NCBI GenBank assembly: GCA_029564595.1 | Contig: JAKQPS010000044.1 | Location: 112,473 to 176,472, forward strand | Direction: 5' to 3' | Source: a bacterium | GTDB lineage: Bacteria; UBP15; UBA6099 | DNA: 64,000 nucleotides | In this document: positions 8,278-17,153 of the stretch, in pieces | Layout of the letters: the number at the start of each line of letters is the position of its first letter | Position numbering within the stretch: the stretch's first letter is position 1 | Made by a program: the position numbers and the translations under genes | Notes under the pieces: generated by a model | Seen by the model: only the letters and a program-made list of their open reading frames with translations | What the model was told of the DNA's origin: nothing | Database searches by the model: none

Positions 8278-8826
8278 CTAAATTTTTCCGGGACTCCACT
8301 CGAAGTTCATTCCGTCCATCGCGCCCAGACCGCCGAGGAGCCCGGTCAGCCCTCCCATGATCGTGGAAAACGCGAACAGCGCGATGCCCAAACAGAACGC
8401 GACGAGCGCCGCGATGAACAATGACCGGTTCGTGTTCGACACGTCCAGCGCCGCCTCTGTGTTTCCGGCTATCGCCAGAGCCCTAATCTTCGACGCGTTC
8501 ACCATTATCACTATTCCCAGAACAAGCGTTACTGGGAACATAAAGTTCAGAGCGCAGCAACACATGAGAGAAAAGATTGTCATAAGCGTTCCGTGCGCCA
8601 TGTAGTCGGGAATTCCCACGCTTCTGAAATCAAGCCGGCGGTATGCGCGCGAGGGAGCCGCATTTGCATAGTAACCGCCGGGAGCCGCGCCAGCTCCGGG
8701 CGCGGTCTGCCCCTCGGGCGGAACCGCCCCGCCAGTTTCCTGCGCCATTGCGGAAAGCCTCGCGCCGCACGCGTAGCAGAACCGCGACTCATCCGCGTTC
8801 ATCTTCCCGCATTCCGAGCAGTACAT
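8278..8826 (-). CDS. Zinc-ribbon protein with CD225/dispanin-like membrane domain
   Basis: 182 residues. The N-terminus MYCSECGKMNADESRFCYACG is a double-CxxC zinc ribbon (residues 3-20). A Gly/Pro/Ala-rich linker follows (about 28-60). The C-terminal half has DYMAHGTLMTIFSLMCCCAL, then FMFPVTLVLGIVIMVNASKI and AGNTEAALDVSNTNRSLFIA. The sequence of helix with cysteines, intramembrane segment, short Gly-containing loop and a second helix matches the CD225/dispanin (IFITM-like) pattern. Bacterial members are common but mostly of unknown role; membrane organisation is a guess. Good start: GGAGG 7 bases before the ATG at 8826. It is followed on the same strand by nothing for ~190 bases. Confidence 0.72.
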   Translation of the reverse strand: MYCSECGKMNADESRFCYACGARLSAMAQETGGAVPPEGQTAPGAGAAPGGYYANAAPSRAYRRLDFRSVGIPDYMAHGTLMTIFSLMCCCALNFMFPVTLVLGIVIMVNASKIRALAIAGNTEAALDVSNTNRSLFIAALVAFCLGIALFAFSTIMGGLTGLLGGLGAMDGMNFEWSPGKI

Positions 8827-8924
8827 GGAATTTCCTCCGTTCGCGGCGACGAATCGCCCTGCTTTTTATTATATCCCTTTGCGCCGCGCTGGGAAAGCTT
8901 TGCCGCGGCAGCAACCGCCGCGTT

Positions 8925-9953
8925 TCATTTCATCTTGCGCGGTTTCTTTTTCTTTGCCGCAGGAGCGGCTTGCTTTTTCGCGCCGCTCGGGATTCTTTTC
9001 GCCCTCGCGTGACTCTTTGCCATCTCCGCCGCGATTCCGGCTATCTCCTGTCTAAGACTCTCCGGCGCGAGCGCTTCGGCTCCTTCCCCCCAACTCATTA
9101 TCCAACGACGGATTTCCAGTGTGCCGGCAACTTTTGTTTTAAATATTATTGAGCCGTCTTCCAGTTTGATGATTTCCTGTTCGGGCTGCCAGCGGTGCTC
9201 TTCAATCAATGGAGCCAGCTTGGGAGAAAACAAAACCTCCACGTCCGTCTCCGCGCCCTGAAAAACCGCCCAGCTTCTTCTCACATGGTCCTCGATTGAA
9301 AACCCTTCCGGATATTCGAACTTTTCCCCGGTCGCCTCTATGTCCTTCATCCTGTTCACTCGGAATGTGCGGACTTCGCCCCTGCTATGGCATCCGCCCA
9401 ACACATACCATGAATTGCCTCTGAAGATCAGGCCGTACGGGTCAATCTTCCGACGCGTGGTCTTGCCGCTGCTGTAGGAGTAGTACGAACACTCGATGGT
9501 CGATCGCGACGCAACCGCCTCGTTCATCGCTTTGAGCGCGTGGTTAAGCTCCGAGCTGCCCTTGCCTCGAACGCTCACTTTGCCTTCGAGAGCCATAACC
9601 ATCCGCCGGGATTCTTCAGGGAGAAGTTCGAGCAGTTTTGCCGCCGCCCCGCGCGCCAGCTTCGAATACACGTCGTCCTTCTGCCCTTCGAGCATGGTTC
9701 CGCACATGACAAGCGCGAGCGCCTCGTCTATCGTGAGCCGCACGGGAGGCAGCGCGCTCATGCTCAGATACGAATAACCTTTTCCGTTGTACACAAGAGG
9801 GATATTGGCCGCGTTCAGTTCGTTCAGGTCGTCGTACAACCTTTTCTCGGATATCTCGAAATATTTGGCGAGTTTCTTCGGCCCCCAGTCAGGGTGATAT
9901 TTGATGACGGTGAGAAGCTCAAGAAGCCTTGCGAGTCTGAGGTGTTTCGCCAT
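8925..9953 (-). CDS. WYL-domain transcriptional regulator
   Basis: 342 residues. Residues 1-60 form a DeoR-type winged HTH (ARLLELLTVIKYHPDWGPKK, then EISEKRLYDDLNELNAANIP). The middle contains a WYL domain: SYYSYSSGKTTRRKIDPYGL, then GNSWYVLGGCHSRGEVRTFR and VNRMKDIEATGEKF. A WCX-like C-terminal extension (VEVLFSPKLAPLIEEH ... GTLEIRRWIMSWGEGAEAL) follows. WYL domains bind nucleic acid or nucleotide ligands and often regulate DNA-damage or defence genes. The target here is unknown and no defence genes adjoin it. The last ~20 residues are a Lys/Ala/Pro-rich basic tail, probably extra nucleic-acid contact. GGGAGGAC precedes the ATG. Confidence 0.88.
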   Translation of the reverse strand: MAKHLRLARLLELLTVIKYHPDWGPKKLAKYFEISEKRLYDDLNELNAANIPLVYNGKGYSYLSMSALPPVRLTIDEALALVMCGTMLEGQKDDVYSKLARGAAAKLLELLPEESRRMVMALEGKVSVRGKGSSELNHALKAMNEAVASRSTIECSYYSYSSGKTTRRKIDPYGLIFRGNSWYVLGGCHSRGEVRTFRVNRMKDIEATGEKFEYPEGFSIEDHVRRSWAVFQGAETDVEVLFSPKLAPLIEEHRWQPEQEIIKLEDGSIIFKTKVAGTLEIRRWIMSWGEGAEALAPESLRQEIAGIAAEMAKSHARAKRIPSGAKKQAAPAAKKKKPRKMK

Positions 9954-9985
9954 GCGTCCTCCCGCGCCGCCGCGCGCGGCGCGAA

Positions 9986-10546
9986 TCAGTATACCTCGAA
10001 CCTGAAGAATTTCGAATCGCCCTCTTCGCTCTCGTTTTCGCCGGAACCGGAAGTGAATGTTATTTTAACATGCGGCCCGGCGGCTATAGACCTTCCTCTG
10101 TCGTCACGCTCGTATGTCGCTCGGGCGTCCGCCTTGCTCGCGGCCATGTCCGCAGCCTCGGCGATAGTCACCCTCGTTATCGTGTGAATAGATATTCTTT
10201 TGTCGGCAATTTCCGGCGCGCATTCGAAGTCCACGTTCGGAGCTTTTTCGCTCCACGCTTCGAGCATGTCGCCAACCCTCGCTCCGTCTACCGACATCGG
10301 GGCCAGCATCGCGTTCAAACCGGACGGCCTCAACTGAAAAAAAGCGACCGCCATCCAAAAACCCGCAAACAGGGCCATGCGGCGGGACGCCTTGCGGCTC
10401 CCTCTGAATCTGACGTCGAAAAGAAGTCTAATCGCGAACACGACGGGAAGGAGGATGAACAACGCCAGAGCGGCGTTGCTGTACGGCATCCACGCGGCGG
10501 CTGTCCCAAGCCCCGCACCGGCGATTAACGCTATCAGAGAATCCAT
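9986..10546 (-). CDS. Membrane-anchored protein with a possible STN-like domain
   Basis: 186 residues, no family I can name with certainty. Three hydrophobic segments lie at about residues 3-20, 25-45 and 60-78. After them comes a soluble part whose pattern (VGDMLEAWSEKAPNVDFECA, then ADKRISIHTITRVTIAEAAD) resembles the small STN/secretin N-terminal fold: helix, strand with hydrophobic alternation, KRISI strand, then a helix introduced by T-x-x-E-A. The Glu/Asp-rich C-terminus ends in FFRFEVY. GAGGGGGGAA lies before the ATG. It sits between the J-domain gene and the WYL gene on the same strand with gaps of 50 and 32 bases, so it probably belongs to the same transcript. Confidence 0.6.
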   Translation of the reverse strand: MDSLIALIAGAGLGTAAAWMPYSNAALALFILLPVVFAIRLLFDVRFRGSRKASRRMALFAGFWMAVAFFQLRPSGLNAMLAPMSVDGARVGDMLEAWSEKAPNVDFECAPEIADKRISIHTITRVTIAEAADMAASKADARATYERDDRGRSIAAGPHVKITFTSGSGENESEEGDSKFFRFEVY

Positions 10547-10596
10547 CGCGGTTCCCCCCTCGCCGCCGCCGCGAAGAGCCTGCGGCTCGCCTTTCC

Positions 10597-11319
10597 CTAA
10601 AATCCCCGCAACTCTTCCAAGTTCGTTCTGGCCATCGCGCCCACTTCCCCGAACGGAGCTATCTCTAGAATCTTCCGGAACGCCTCTTCCGCTTTCCGGC
10701 TCTCCCCCAACTGCCTGTACAACATGCCCAGATTCATGTGGGCGGGCACAAAATATTCGCTCATCTCTATTATCTTCTTGTATCCGAGTTCCGCTTCCTG
10801 CAACAACCCCGTCTCGTGCTTCTTTGCGGTTTCCTCGTACATATCGAGGATCACGTTTCCGACTTCCATTTCGAAAAACCTGTCTATGCCGACATTTATG
10901 AGGAGAGTCGCGATCGGAGCGAAGATGAACCCGGCGGTGGTGAGGGCGACAGCCGTGGCGATCGGCACATCCACCAGCGTGCGCCCGTTGCTCTTGATTC
11001 TCACGCGCGTCAGGTTCGTCTGCCTCACAAGCTCTCTGAGCAAGTTCTGTATCTGCCTGCCGCTGACCTCGTAAACATCCGCCGCGTACGCGTTAAAATC
11101 GCCCGTCTGATTCCTGAAATTGCTTAGCGTCTTGTCGTAGTCGCTTCTGGATTCGGGACGCGACAGTATGTTGTACGCGCGGTTCACTTCCCGGAACGCC
11201 TTCTCGTCGCCGTTCCCGGTGTCGGGGTGTAGCTGTTTGGCAAGCCTGTAATACGCTTTTTTTATCTCGTCGGCCCCGGCCGTTTCCGGCACGCCGAGAA
11301 TTTCATAGAAGTTATCCAT
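10597..11319 (-). CDS. J-domain protein with membrane segment and TPR tail
   Basis: 240 residues. Residues 1-65 form a complete J domain: NFYEILGVPETAGADEIKKA, the catalytic HPD in LAKQLHPDTGNGDEKAF, and EVNRAYNILSRPESRSDYD. It should therefore stimulate a DnaK-type ATPase. A hydrophobic segment at about 120-145 (ATAVALTTAGFIFAPIATLL) probably anchors it. Residues ~165-235 carry tetratricopeptide-like helices (YFVPAHMNLGMLYRQLGESR). Gly/Phe-rich and zinc-finger regions of classical DnaJ are absent, so it is a class III J-protein with a local, membrane-tethered role. Same strand as the flippase upstream (43-base gap). Confidence 0.85.
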   Translation of the reverse strand: MDNFYEILGVPETAGADEIKKAYYRLAKQLHPDTGNGDEKAFREVNRAYNILSRPESRSDYDKTLSNFRNQTGDFNAYAADVYEVSGRQIQNLLRELVRQTNLTRVRIKSNGRTLVDVPIATAVALTTAGFIFAPIATLLINVGIDRFFEMEVGNVILDMYEETAKKHETGLLQEAELGYKKIIEMSEYFVPAHMNLGMLYRQLGESRKAEEAFRKILEIAPFGEVGAMARTNLEELRGF

Positions 11320-11362
11320 CTTAAATTATCCCGCAAGAGAGCGCGAGCCTTCCCTGTCTGAT

Positions 11363-13045
11363 TTAACTGGAGGATTCTTTCATCAGTTCGTCGGCGCCCG
11401 CCGGCGGGACAGCCTTTTTCCTGCGTTTTTCAAACAGCAGGATTACGATCCAGTAAGGCGCGAGCACGGCCAGCGTCGCCAAGCCTGTCGCCCACTCCCT
11501 GCCCGCCACCGGCATCACAGGGGGAAGCGCGAACAGCACGAGAGCCACCGGAATAACCGCCGCCGCCGCCGGTTCGTAAAACGCGCTCCATGGAAACTTC
11601 AGTCCGAACACTCTGACCGCCATCACGAAACACACCGCGCATCCGATCCACACCGGCCCTATGAATCCGGCCATAGGCCACAGTATGTTCCTCGTGTACG
11701 ACAGCGCCGTTATCGACACCGTCATCGCAACCACCACCGCCACTAGTATGACCGCAGGTATCTGCGGTCTCTTCAGTCCTGTAAACATGTTGATGAGCAC
11801 AAACAGAAGCGCAAGCCCGGAGCCGCCTATTACGCCGAGAACGCCTAGCGGGTGCATGACTTCGGCGGGGAACTCCTTGCCGTTCATTATCTCGATCAGC
11901 GGGCCGATGATCACTCCGAACAGAGCTATAAAGCATCCGATTATGGCCATCGACTGAGACATCGCTGAAGTGTAGTAGTGCTGCATCAGATCGCGCCTGC
12001 CCCTGTCTTCCGCTTCCGACATCGCAGGAATCACCGCCACGGCAATGCCGGTGATCAACATCGGGGCAAGCCCGTAAATGAGCGCGTTTCCGAAATGCCC
12101 GATAGCCGCTTCGCAGCTTTTCGATGCGGTTTCATAAACACAATTGCGCGCAGAACTGAAAAGCGGCCCTCTCATTCCCTCAAACGGCAGCCCGTTCATC
12201 CCGACCACGCGCACTATTATCGTCGTCAGGTTCTGAGCCAGAGTCATGCTGAAAAAAGCCACCGCCGTGATTCCGCCGAACTTTAATATCCGACCATACA
12301 ACCCGTGCGCGGACTTGAACGCGATCAGCCTCTTAACCGGAACCAGCCCGGTTTTTCCCACCACGTACAACGCCACGCCCAACGCTATGAGATGCCCTAT
12401 CCCGACTCCCGCCACCGCGCCTACGACATCCCATCTGTCCGCGCCCGGCATCGTCCTGTGCGCCGCGACTATCAGCGCCGTCGACGCCGCGAATATCCCT
12501 ATCGGATACACTATATTGCCGATTGTCATTAAATCGAGGCGCTGGAATCCGTTCAGAATTCCGTTCACCCCCCAGAACAGAGCCATGAAGGCTATCGTTA
12601 TCATGAACACGATCGTCAAAGCCGCGGCGAAAGCGCTCATAGCGCCGGTCGACGCCGCAAGCAGAGAGGCCGCCGTCGAGACCGCCACCACTCCCAACGC
12701 GACCACGAACATCAGCCGGCAGCCGTCCGTCATGAATTTCAACGATTCGTCGAATTCATTTTCATAATGCTTCGACACGAAAGTGACTATAGTCTGCGGG
12801 ATGCCTAGCGCAATCAGAGTCGCCACCGCGTACGCCGCCTGAAACAGCGGGGAAAACAGCCCCATGCCCTGTTCTCCCAGAAGCCTCGGCGTGACAGCCA
12901 TCCACATGGCCTGAAACACCCCTCCCGCCAGAAACCCGGCCATCGCCACTATCCCGCCCGCGTTGAACCGTTTCTTCTTTTCCTCGTCCGTCGTCCCCGC
13001 GCTGAACACATCTCCGCGCTTTTTCTTTTTCGCCTCTTCGGCCAT
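11363..13045 (-). CDS. Polysaccharide/lipid-linked oligosaccharide flippase (MATE/MurJ superfamily)
   Basis: 560 residues with about 14 hydrophobic segments between residues 25 and 540. The start of the membrane part, GGIVAMAGFLAGGVFQAMWM, and the internal LGIPQTIVTFVSKHYENEF and GGSGLALLFVLINMFTGLKR are typical of Wzx/MVF-like exporters, where the last resembles the polysaccharide-biosynthesis C-terminal domain. Both ends are charged and cytoplasmic (AEEAKKKKRGD; FEKRRKKAVPP). It probably flips a polyprenyl-linked glycan. No polysaccharide cluster surrounds it, so the substrate is unknown. GGGCGG before the ATG is a usable but imperfect ribosome site. The next gene downstream encodes the J-domain protein. 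Confidence 0.8.
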   Translation of the reverse strand: MAEEAKKKKRGDVFSAGTTDEEKKKRFNAGGIVAMAGFLAGGVFQAMWMAVTPRLLGEQGMGLFSPLFQAAYAVATLIALGIPQTIVTFVSKHYENEFDESLKFMTDGCRLMFVVALGVVAVSTAASLLAASTGAMSAFAAALTIVFMITIAFMALFWGVNGILNGFQRLDLMTIGNIVYPIGIFAASTALIVAAHRTMPGADRWDVVGAVAGVGIGHLIALGVALYVVGKTGLVPVKRLIAFKSAHGLYGRILKFGGITAVAFFSMTLAQNLTTIIVRVVGMNGLPFEGMRGPLFSSARNCVYETASKSCEAAIGHFGNALIYGLAPMLITGIAVAVIPAMSEAEDRGRRDLMQHYYTSAMSQSMAIIGCFIALFGVIIGPLIEIMNGKEFPAEVMHPLGVLGVIGGSGLALLFVLINMFTGLKRPQIPAVILVAVVVAMTVSITALSYTRNILWPMAGFIGPVWIGCAVCFVMAVRVFGLKFPWSAFYEPAAAAVIPVALVLFALPPVMPVAGREWATGLATLAVLAPYWIVILLFEKRRKKAVPPAGADELMKESSS

Positions 13046-13210
13046 CGGTTTACCGCCCGCGTTTAATTTGAACGTACCGCACAGGCAATAAGTCTACCAC
13101 CATACGGAGGAATAATGGAAGAGGCGCGCGCGTCCGGCTCCCTGCGCCCCGGCGTTTGCCTTTTCCGCATCCGCGATTAAAATGATTCCACAAGATTTGG
13201 AGGCGCGAAA

Positions 13211-13852
13211 ATGATTCCTGTTGTTTCTTTTGTTGGAGACTCGAACACTGGCAAAACATCTCTTGTCGAGAAGATTGTCGCGGAACTCTCATCGCGCGGA
13301 TACAAAGTGGGAACGGCAAAATTCACGCGTTGCGACTTCGATCCGGACACAGAGGGAAAGGACACTTTCAGGCACACTGCCGCCGGCGCTTACGCCACCG
13401 CGCTCGTCGCCCCCCGGAAAACCGTCCTTTTCATTCCATCCGAACCCGCCCCCTCGCTCGATGAAATCGTTTATCAGTATTTCACCCTAGCAGATATAGT
13501 AATCGTCGAAGGCGGCAAGGAGCAGGAATGCGATAAAATCTGGGTCAAAGGAGACAGCCCGGAACCAAGAGGCTTTGACGCTGAAGACATGATAGCCGTC
13601 GCCGCTCCCTCGGAATTCGAAGCAGGCGTCCCAGTCTTTGACCGCGACGACGCCAAGGGCATCTCCGACTTCATTCAGGACAGATATCTCAAAAACGTTT
13701 CGCGCAGCGAAGTGCGCGTCTGGATAGACGGAAAATTCCTTCCCGTGAAACCTTTTGTCAAGGCTTTCATCGGCCAGACCGTCAAGGGAATGCTGTCCTC
13801 GCTTAAAGGCGGAAAAAAGGGAGAGCGCATCCACATAAAAATCGGGCGTTGA
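13211..13852 (+). CDS. mobB: Molybdopterin-guanine dinucleotide biosynthesis adaptor MobB-like GTPase
   Basis: 213 residues. Begins IPVVSFVGDSNTGKTSLVEK with a P-loop (residues 8-15), then IVAELSSRGYKVGTAKFTRC, DTEGKDTFRHTAAGA and the DIVIVEGGKEQECDKI segment, the order seen in MobB. MobB binds GTP and assists MobA in attaching GMP to molybdopterin. The last ~60 residues (RSEVRVWIDGKFLPVKPFVK to the end) extend beyond the short E. coli form and match longer MobB-type proteins that carry a DUF-like C-terminus, so the exact role is less sure. TTTGGAGG lies before the ATG. The ferredoxin gene follows 143 bases later with its own promoter. Confidence 0.82.
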   Translation: MIPVVSFVGDSNTGKTSLVEKIVAELSSRGYKVGTAKFTRCDFDPDTEGKDTFRHTAAGAYATALVAPRKTVLFIPSEPAPSLDEIVYQYFTLADIVIVEGGKEQECDKIWVKGDSPEPRGFDAEDMIAVAAPSEFEAGVPVFDRDDAKGISDFIQDRYLKNVSRSEVRVWIDGKFLPVKPFVKAFIGQTVKGMLSSLKGGKKGERIHIKIGR

Positions 13853-13901
13853 GCACGCCGAACGGCAAAATCGGCGGCGAAACATTCTTGCTCTCCGGGT
13901 A

Positions 13902-14166
<265 letters not shown>

Positions 14167-14187
14167 CAACTCAGTATCGAACATACC

Positions 14188-14226
14188 GCCCGGCGGTCGC
14201 CTTAGCGCCCGCCGGGCTTGTTTTTT
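14188..14226 (+). terminator. Rho-independent terminator after the ferredoxin gene
   Basis: Perfect 9-bp stem GCCCGGCGG (14188-14196) with CCGCCGGGC (14209-14217), a 12-base loop, then TTGTTTTTT. It lies 22 bases after the ferredoxin stop. Confidence 0.9.
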
Positions 14227-14300
14227 GTCCCGCATCCCGCCACGCAAGATAGACTTTTTTTCTAAATAAATATATCATCGCCATTATAAGGGGGGCCGCC

Positions 14301-14687
14301 ATGTTCATTGACGAATTGAAAGAAATCGAAAGTCTTTACGAAGAAGGCTCCGTGCCTGAGCCGGAAGAACTTGAAGGGGAATTCTATGTCGTCGTGCCGT
14401 GGTTCCCGTGGTTCTCGCTCGAACTGCTCAAGCACAGGAAATCCGCGGACATCGCCGGAGACGGGGAAAATCTCATCCTCGATGGCATAAGCTTCGGCAA
14501 ATTCAGGCTTGAGAAAGGCTCGGACTCGCTCCTCATCGATTATGACCAGTCCGAAAACAGCGTTGTAATGCGCGGCGTGGTGGACCGGCTGCGCCGTCTG
14601 CCCGACGGCAGACTCATAGGCAAGCTGTACTACAAGCTTTTCGGCCAAGAGATTTTTTTGATGTTCTTTGAGATGCGCAAGAAGTGA
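14301..14687 (+). CDS. Conserved-looking protein of unknown function
   Basis: 128 residues; I recognise no family. The N-terminus is acidic and helical (FIDELKEIESLYEEGSVPEP). An aromatic, Pro-rich stretch EFYVVVPWFPWFSLELLKHR follows, then alternating beta-like segments (GISFGKFRLEKG, SDSLLIDYDQSENSVVMRGV) and a Gly/Lys/aromatic end. No signal peptide is seen. The fold may be a small beta-barrel or lipocalin-like sheet, which is a guess. AAGGGGGG upstream of the ATG and coding character support it. It converges with the epimerase gene, leaving 7 bases between the stops. Confidence 0.6.
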   Translation: MFIDELKEIESLYEEGSVPEPEELEGEFYVVVPWFPWFSLELLKHRKSADIAGDGENLILDGISFGKFRLEKGSDSLLIDYDQSENSVVMRGVVDRLRRLPDGRLIGKLYYKLFGQEIFLMFFEMRKK

Positions 14688-14694
14688 CGCGGCG

Positions 14695-15615
14695 TCACGG
14701 CGCGGCGGCGGACAGCGTTTCCTTGATGTTCTTCACCACGTCGAGCGGGTTTTCGCCGTCTCGCGGGAACACCTCCGCTATTATCAGAGGCCGCCGCGAC
14801 GGCGTCCTTGCGGACGCATATCCGCCCGCGTCGAGAGCCGCCAGAAATGCCGCCAATTCCTCTGCCCCTATTTCCCCTCCCTCAATTCCGAACGGAGGGT
14901 GTTTGTCCCCGTACAAAGGATGCGCGGCGTCCTTTATCACGCAGTTGCCGACATGCGCGTGTTGAAGAAACGGACGGCATCGCGATACCGCCCCCTGCGC
15001 CGTCTCTCCCATCAGCGGCAGATGGCTCAAGTCCAGTGTCAGCGAAAAATTCGGATGGTCTTTAACCACCCTCCGCGCTATCAGCGCGGCGTCCGCTGAA
15101 GACCCTATTATTCTCTTTTTATCAATTTTAGAATCGAAAAGCTCCAACGAAACGACTAGCGGCTTCTGTGGTCGGGCTTCCCGGCAGAAAGCGCATAACT
15201 CCCCGATTGAATCCACCAGAAACCTGAAAGCTTCGCCCTTCAACTCGGCGGCTACATTCGGACCGCCGCAGAACACGAGCGTCTTCGCCCCGTAATCCAT
15301 CGCGTCGTCCGCAAGCTGCTTCAAACGCGACACCGCCCTCGTTCGCTCCGCCTCGTCTCTGGAATTAATATTTAAGTTTTCCGCGAATATTTCCGGCCCG
15401 CAACCATACGCTATCTCTTTGCCGCTTTCCTCCGCCGCCCTCCTGACCTTCTTGCGGTATTCAGGCGTCTTAATCCACCCGGCCTCGACCGCGTCGAAAA
15501 ATGGGTCCGCCAAAATCCCCCTGCACCTCTCCACTCCCTCCGCGGTCTCTCCGGCCCGCGCGGGAAACGCCACCGGGTTCATCGCTATTCCCCAGTAATA
15601 CTTGTTCCCCTTCAT
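14695..15615 (-). CDS. Sugar phosphate isomerase/epimerase-like TIM barrel (AP endonuclease 2 family)
   Basis: 306 residues. The TIM-barrel pattern and likely divalent-metal ligands of the xylose isomerase-like family can be followed in order: Glu in LVVSLELFDSKIDKKR, Asp-x-x-His in FSLTLDLSHLPLMG, His in PFLQHAHVGNCVI, and Glu in RPLIIAEVFPRDGENP near the C-terminus. An early segment, KYYWGIAMNPVAFPARAG, is consistent with strand one. Such proteins isomerise or epimerise sugars or cleave related rings; substrate cannot be given. GGAGGC upstream of the ATG. The PhnD-like binding protein gene ends next to it on the same strand, 25 bases upstream, suggesting a shared transcript, perhaps uptake plus catabolism of one compound. 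Confidence 0.78.
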   Translation of the reverse strand: MKGNKYYWGIAMNPVAFPARAGETAEGVERCRGILADPFFDAVEAGWIKTPEYRKKVRRAAEESGKEIAYGCGPEIFAENLNINSRDEAERTRAVSRLKQLADDAMDYGAKTLVFCGGPNVAAELKGEAFRFLVDSIGELCAFCREARPQKPLVVSLELFDSKIDKKRIIGSSADAALIARRVVKDHPNFSLTLDLSHLPLMGETAQGAVSRCRPFLQHAHVGNCVIKDAAHPLYGDKHPPFGIEGGEIGAEELAAFLAALDAGGYASARTPSRRPLIIAEVFPRDGENPLDVVKNIKETLSAAAP

Positions 15616-15640
15616 TCAGTCAGAGCCTCCGCGCGCCCGC

Positions 15641-16594
15641 CTACTTCGCCGTCTTCGCCTTCGCGTTGTGTTCTTTCCGCTCTTTGTCCCATCCCAGCGA
15701 GTCCTTCAGCTTCTTAATCTCCAGCGTCCGCGCCAAGTCCTCTTTTTTGTATTCCACGAAATGGCCCTTCAGCGCGGTGAACATAAAGTGGAATCTCGCG
15801 AAATCCCTGTCCTTGTGCGCCCCGAGCAGAATCTTGGTCGTCTTCGACGAAAGCTCAGGCGGGAATCCCTTCTTGTATCCGAATATCCAGTTGCTCTGGT
15901 ACGTCGTGCAATATATCTGCCTATATGGAATCCCGGACGATTGAGACGCTTTATCCACCGAACCCGGAGCTCCGCCGCCAATGAGAAGCAGATGCTTCGG
16001 AACCGCGAACACCTCAAAATTTCCCGCCCTCAAAGAATCGATTAGAATCGTCATCGGGCTTGTGCCCACATATTTAACTTCCTTGTAGAATGACGCCAGC
16101 GGCTCCTTAATGCCGTTTTCATGCAGGATGAACCTTGTGCCCAGCGTGTCAGAGCCGCCCCATACCATACCTTTAGTGTCGGCCACCGTCTTCGCCGAGC
16201 TTTTAGCAGACACATACAGGCACATGTCCTCGTTCTTTTTTCCGCCCATCGTTAATATAAACGCCGGCTCGAACAAATTCGGATACTTGCTCGTCATGTC
16301 AGCGTATTCCAGAGCGTTCACATATCCCATGTCCGCCCTTCCCGCCTTCATCTCCTTCAGAGTTATCTCCGTCGCCAGTTCTCCCGGCGCATACGCCACA
16401 GTCATCGATTTCAAGTCCGCCCCGGTCTTGGTTCTAACTATCTCCACCAAGTCGATTATCATCTTGTTGACTGTGGAATCCGCAAGGCCTTGCGCCACCG
16501 GAGCGATGAACACTTTCTGCTGAGACAAAGCCGCCGCCGAAACCATAATTAAAGCCGCGACCATCGCTATCATAGTCATTCTTCGAGTTTTCAT
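15641..16594 (-). CDS. Periplasmic phosphate/phosphonate-binding-protein-like (PhnD family)
   Basis: 317 residues. A clear Sec signal (KTRRMTMIAMVAALIMVSAA, cleavage near AALSQQ) is followed by a PhnD/PF12974-like domain: KVFIAPVAQGLADSTVNKMI, TVAYAPGELATEITLKEMKA, GRADMGYVNALEYADM, KGMVWGGSDTLGTRFILHEN, and VGTSPMTILIDSLRAGNFEV. This is the substrate lobe organisation of type II periplasmic binding proteins. No cognate permease or ATPase is next to it, so it may work with a distant transporter or as a sensor. The Lys-rich tail (KERKEHNAKAKTAK) is unusual. Promoter at 16657-16685; AAGGAGG before the ATG. Confidence 0.75.
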   Translation of the reverse strand: MKTRRMTMIAMVAALIMVSAAALSQQKVFIAPVAQGLADSTVNKMIIDLVEIVRTKTGADLKSMTVAYAPGELATEITLKEMKAGRADMGYVNALEYADMTSKYPNLFEPAFILTMGGKKNEDMCLYVSAKSSAKTVADTKGMVWGGSDTLGTRFILHENGIKEPLASFYKEVKYVGTSPMTILIDSLRAGNFEVFAVPKHLLLIGGGAPGSVDKASQSSGIPYRQIYCTTYQSNWIFGYKKGFPPELSSKTTKILLGAHKDRDFARFHFMFTALKGHFVEYKKEDLARTLEIKKLKDSLGWDKERKEHNAKAKTAK

Positions 16595-16656
16595 GGCAGG
16601 AAGTCCTCCTTGTCAATTAATGCCGTCAAACCGAGTGTTCTTACAGAGGCATGTTG

Positions 16657-16685
16657 AATCTATCATCCTCGAAGCCGAGTGTCAA
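16657..16685 (-). promoter_or_regulatory. Candidate sigma70 promoter of the PhnD-like gene
   Basis: On the minus strand TTGACA (16680-16685), a 17-base spacer and TAGATT (16657-16662). The -35 box is perfect. The expected start is about 55 bases before the ATG at 16594. Confidence 0.65.
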
Positions 16686-16710
16686 CCCGCCGCCGTCCGC
16701 GCGTCGCGAT

Positions 16711-17112
16711 TTATTTATTAGCCAGATAAGTTATCCCCGGCAGAACAATGTCTCCTACGCATATCTCGATGTTCGCGCGCCGCCTCGTTTCCGGAACCTG
16801 TTCAAACTTCTCCAATTCCCGAATCTCTTCATCAGACAGCCCAAGAAGCGCCATCCCTTGAGTTGTCCCCTCAGCGTCCTCCCGTAAAAAATGAAATCTC
16901 TTTCCGTCCGCCTCGCCCCATCCCCTGCTGTGCCCTCTTGCCGTCGCCGGAACCATTGCCGCCGGACGTCCTATCCTGCCAGACAGAAACGCCGGGGCCA
17001 TCAGCGACCCACACACGAACACCCTTTCCGCGCTCTCCCTCGGATCCACAAATTCCCCTTCGGGATGAAACACCACCGCGAAGATTTCCTTAATCAGCGT
17101 TGCTTCAAACAT
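16711..17112 (-). CDS. Gamma-glutamylcyclotransferase-like (GGCT/AIG2 fold) protein
   Basis: 133 residues from the ATG at 17112, chosen because GGGAGGGG lies 6 bases upstream; an ATG at 17145 gives 11 more residues without a good site. The segment RVFVCGSLMAPAFLSGRIGR matches the substrate-loop motif (usually Y-G-S/T-L) of the GGCT-like fold, followed by VPATARGHSRGW and later a helix with SDEEIRELEKFEQVPETRR, where the family's catalytic Glu is expected. The first residue of the motif is Cys instead of the common Tyr. It may cleave gamma-glutamyl amines or dipeptides. The start is 42 bases after the YkgJ-like gene, same strand. Confidence 0.72.
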   Translation of the reverse strand: MFEATLIKEIFAVVFHPEGEFVDPRESAERVFVCGSLMAPAFLSGRIGRPAAMVPATARGHSRGWGEADGKRFHFLREDAEGTTQGMALLGLSDEEIRELEKFEQVPETRRRANIEICVGDIVLPGITYLANK

Positions 17113-17153
17113 GTCATCCCCTCCCGCGCTCAACGGCGCTCGCATCCGCGCGC

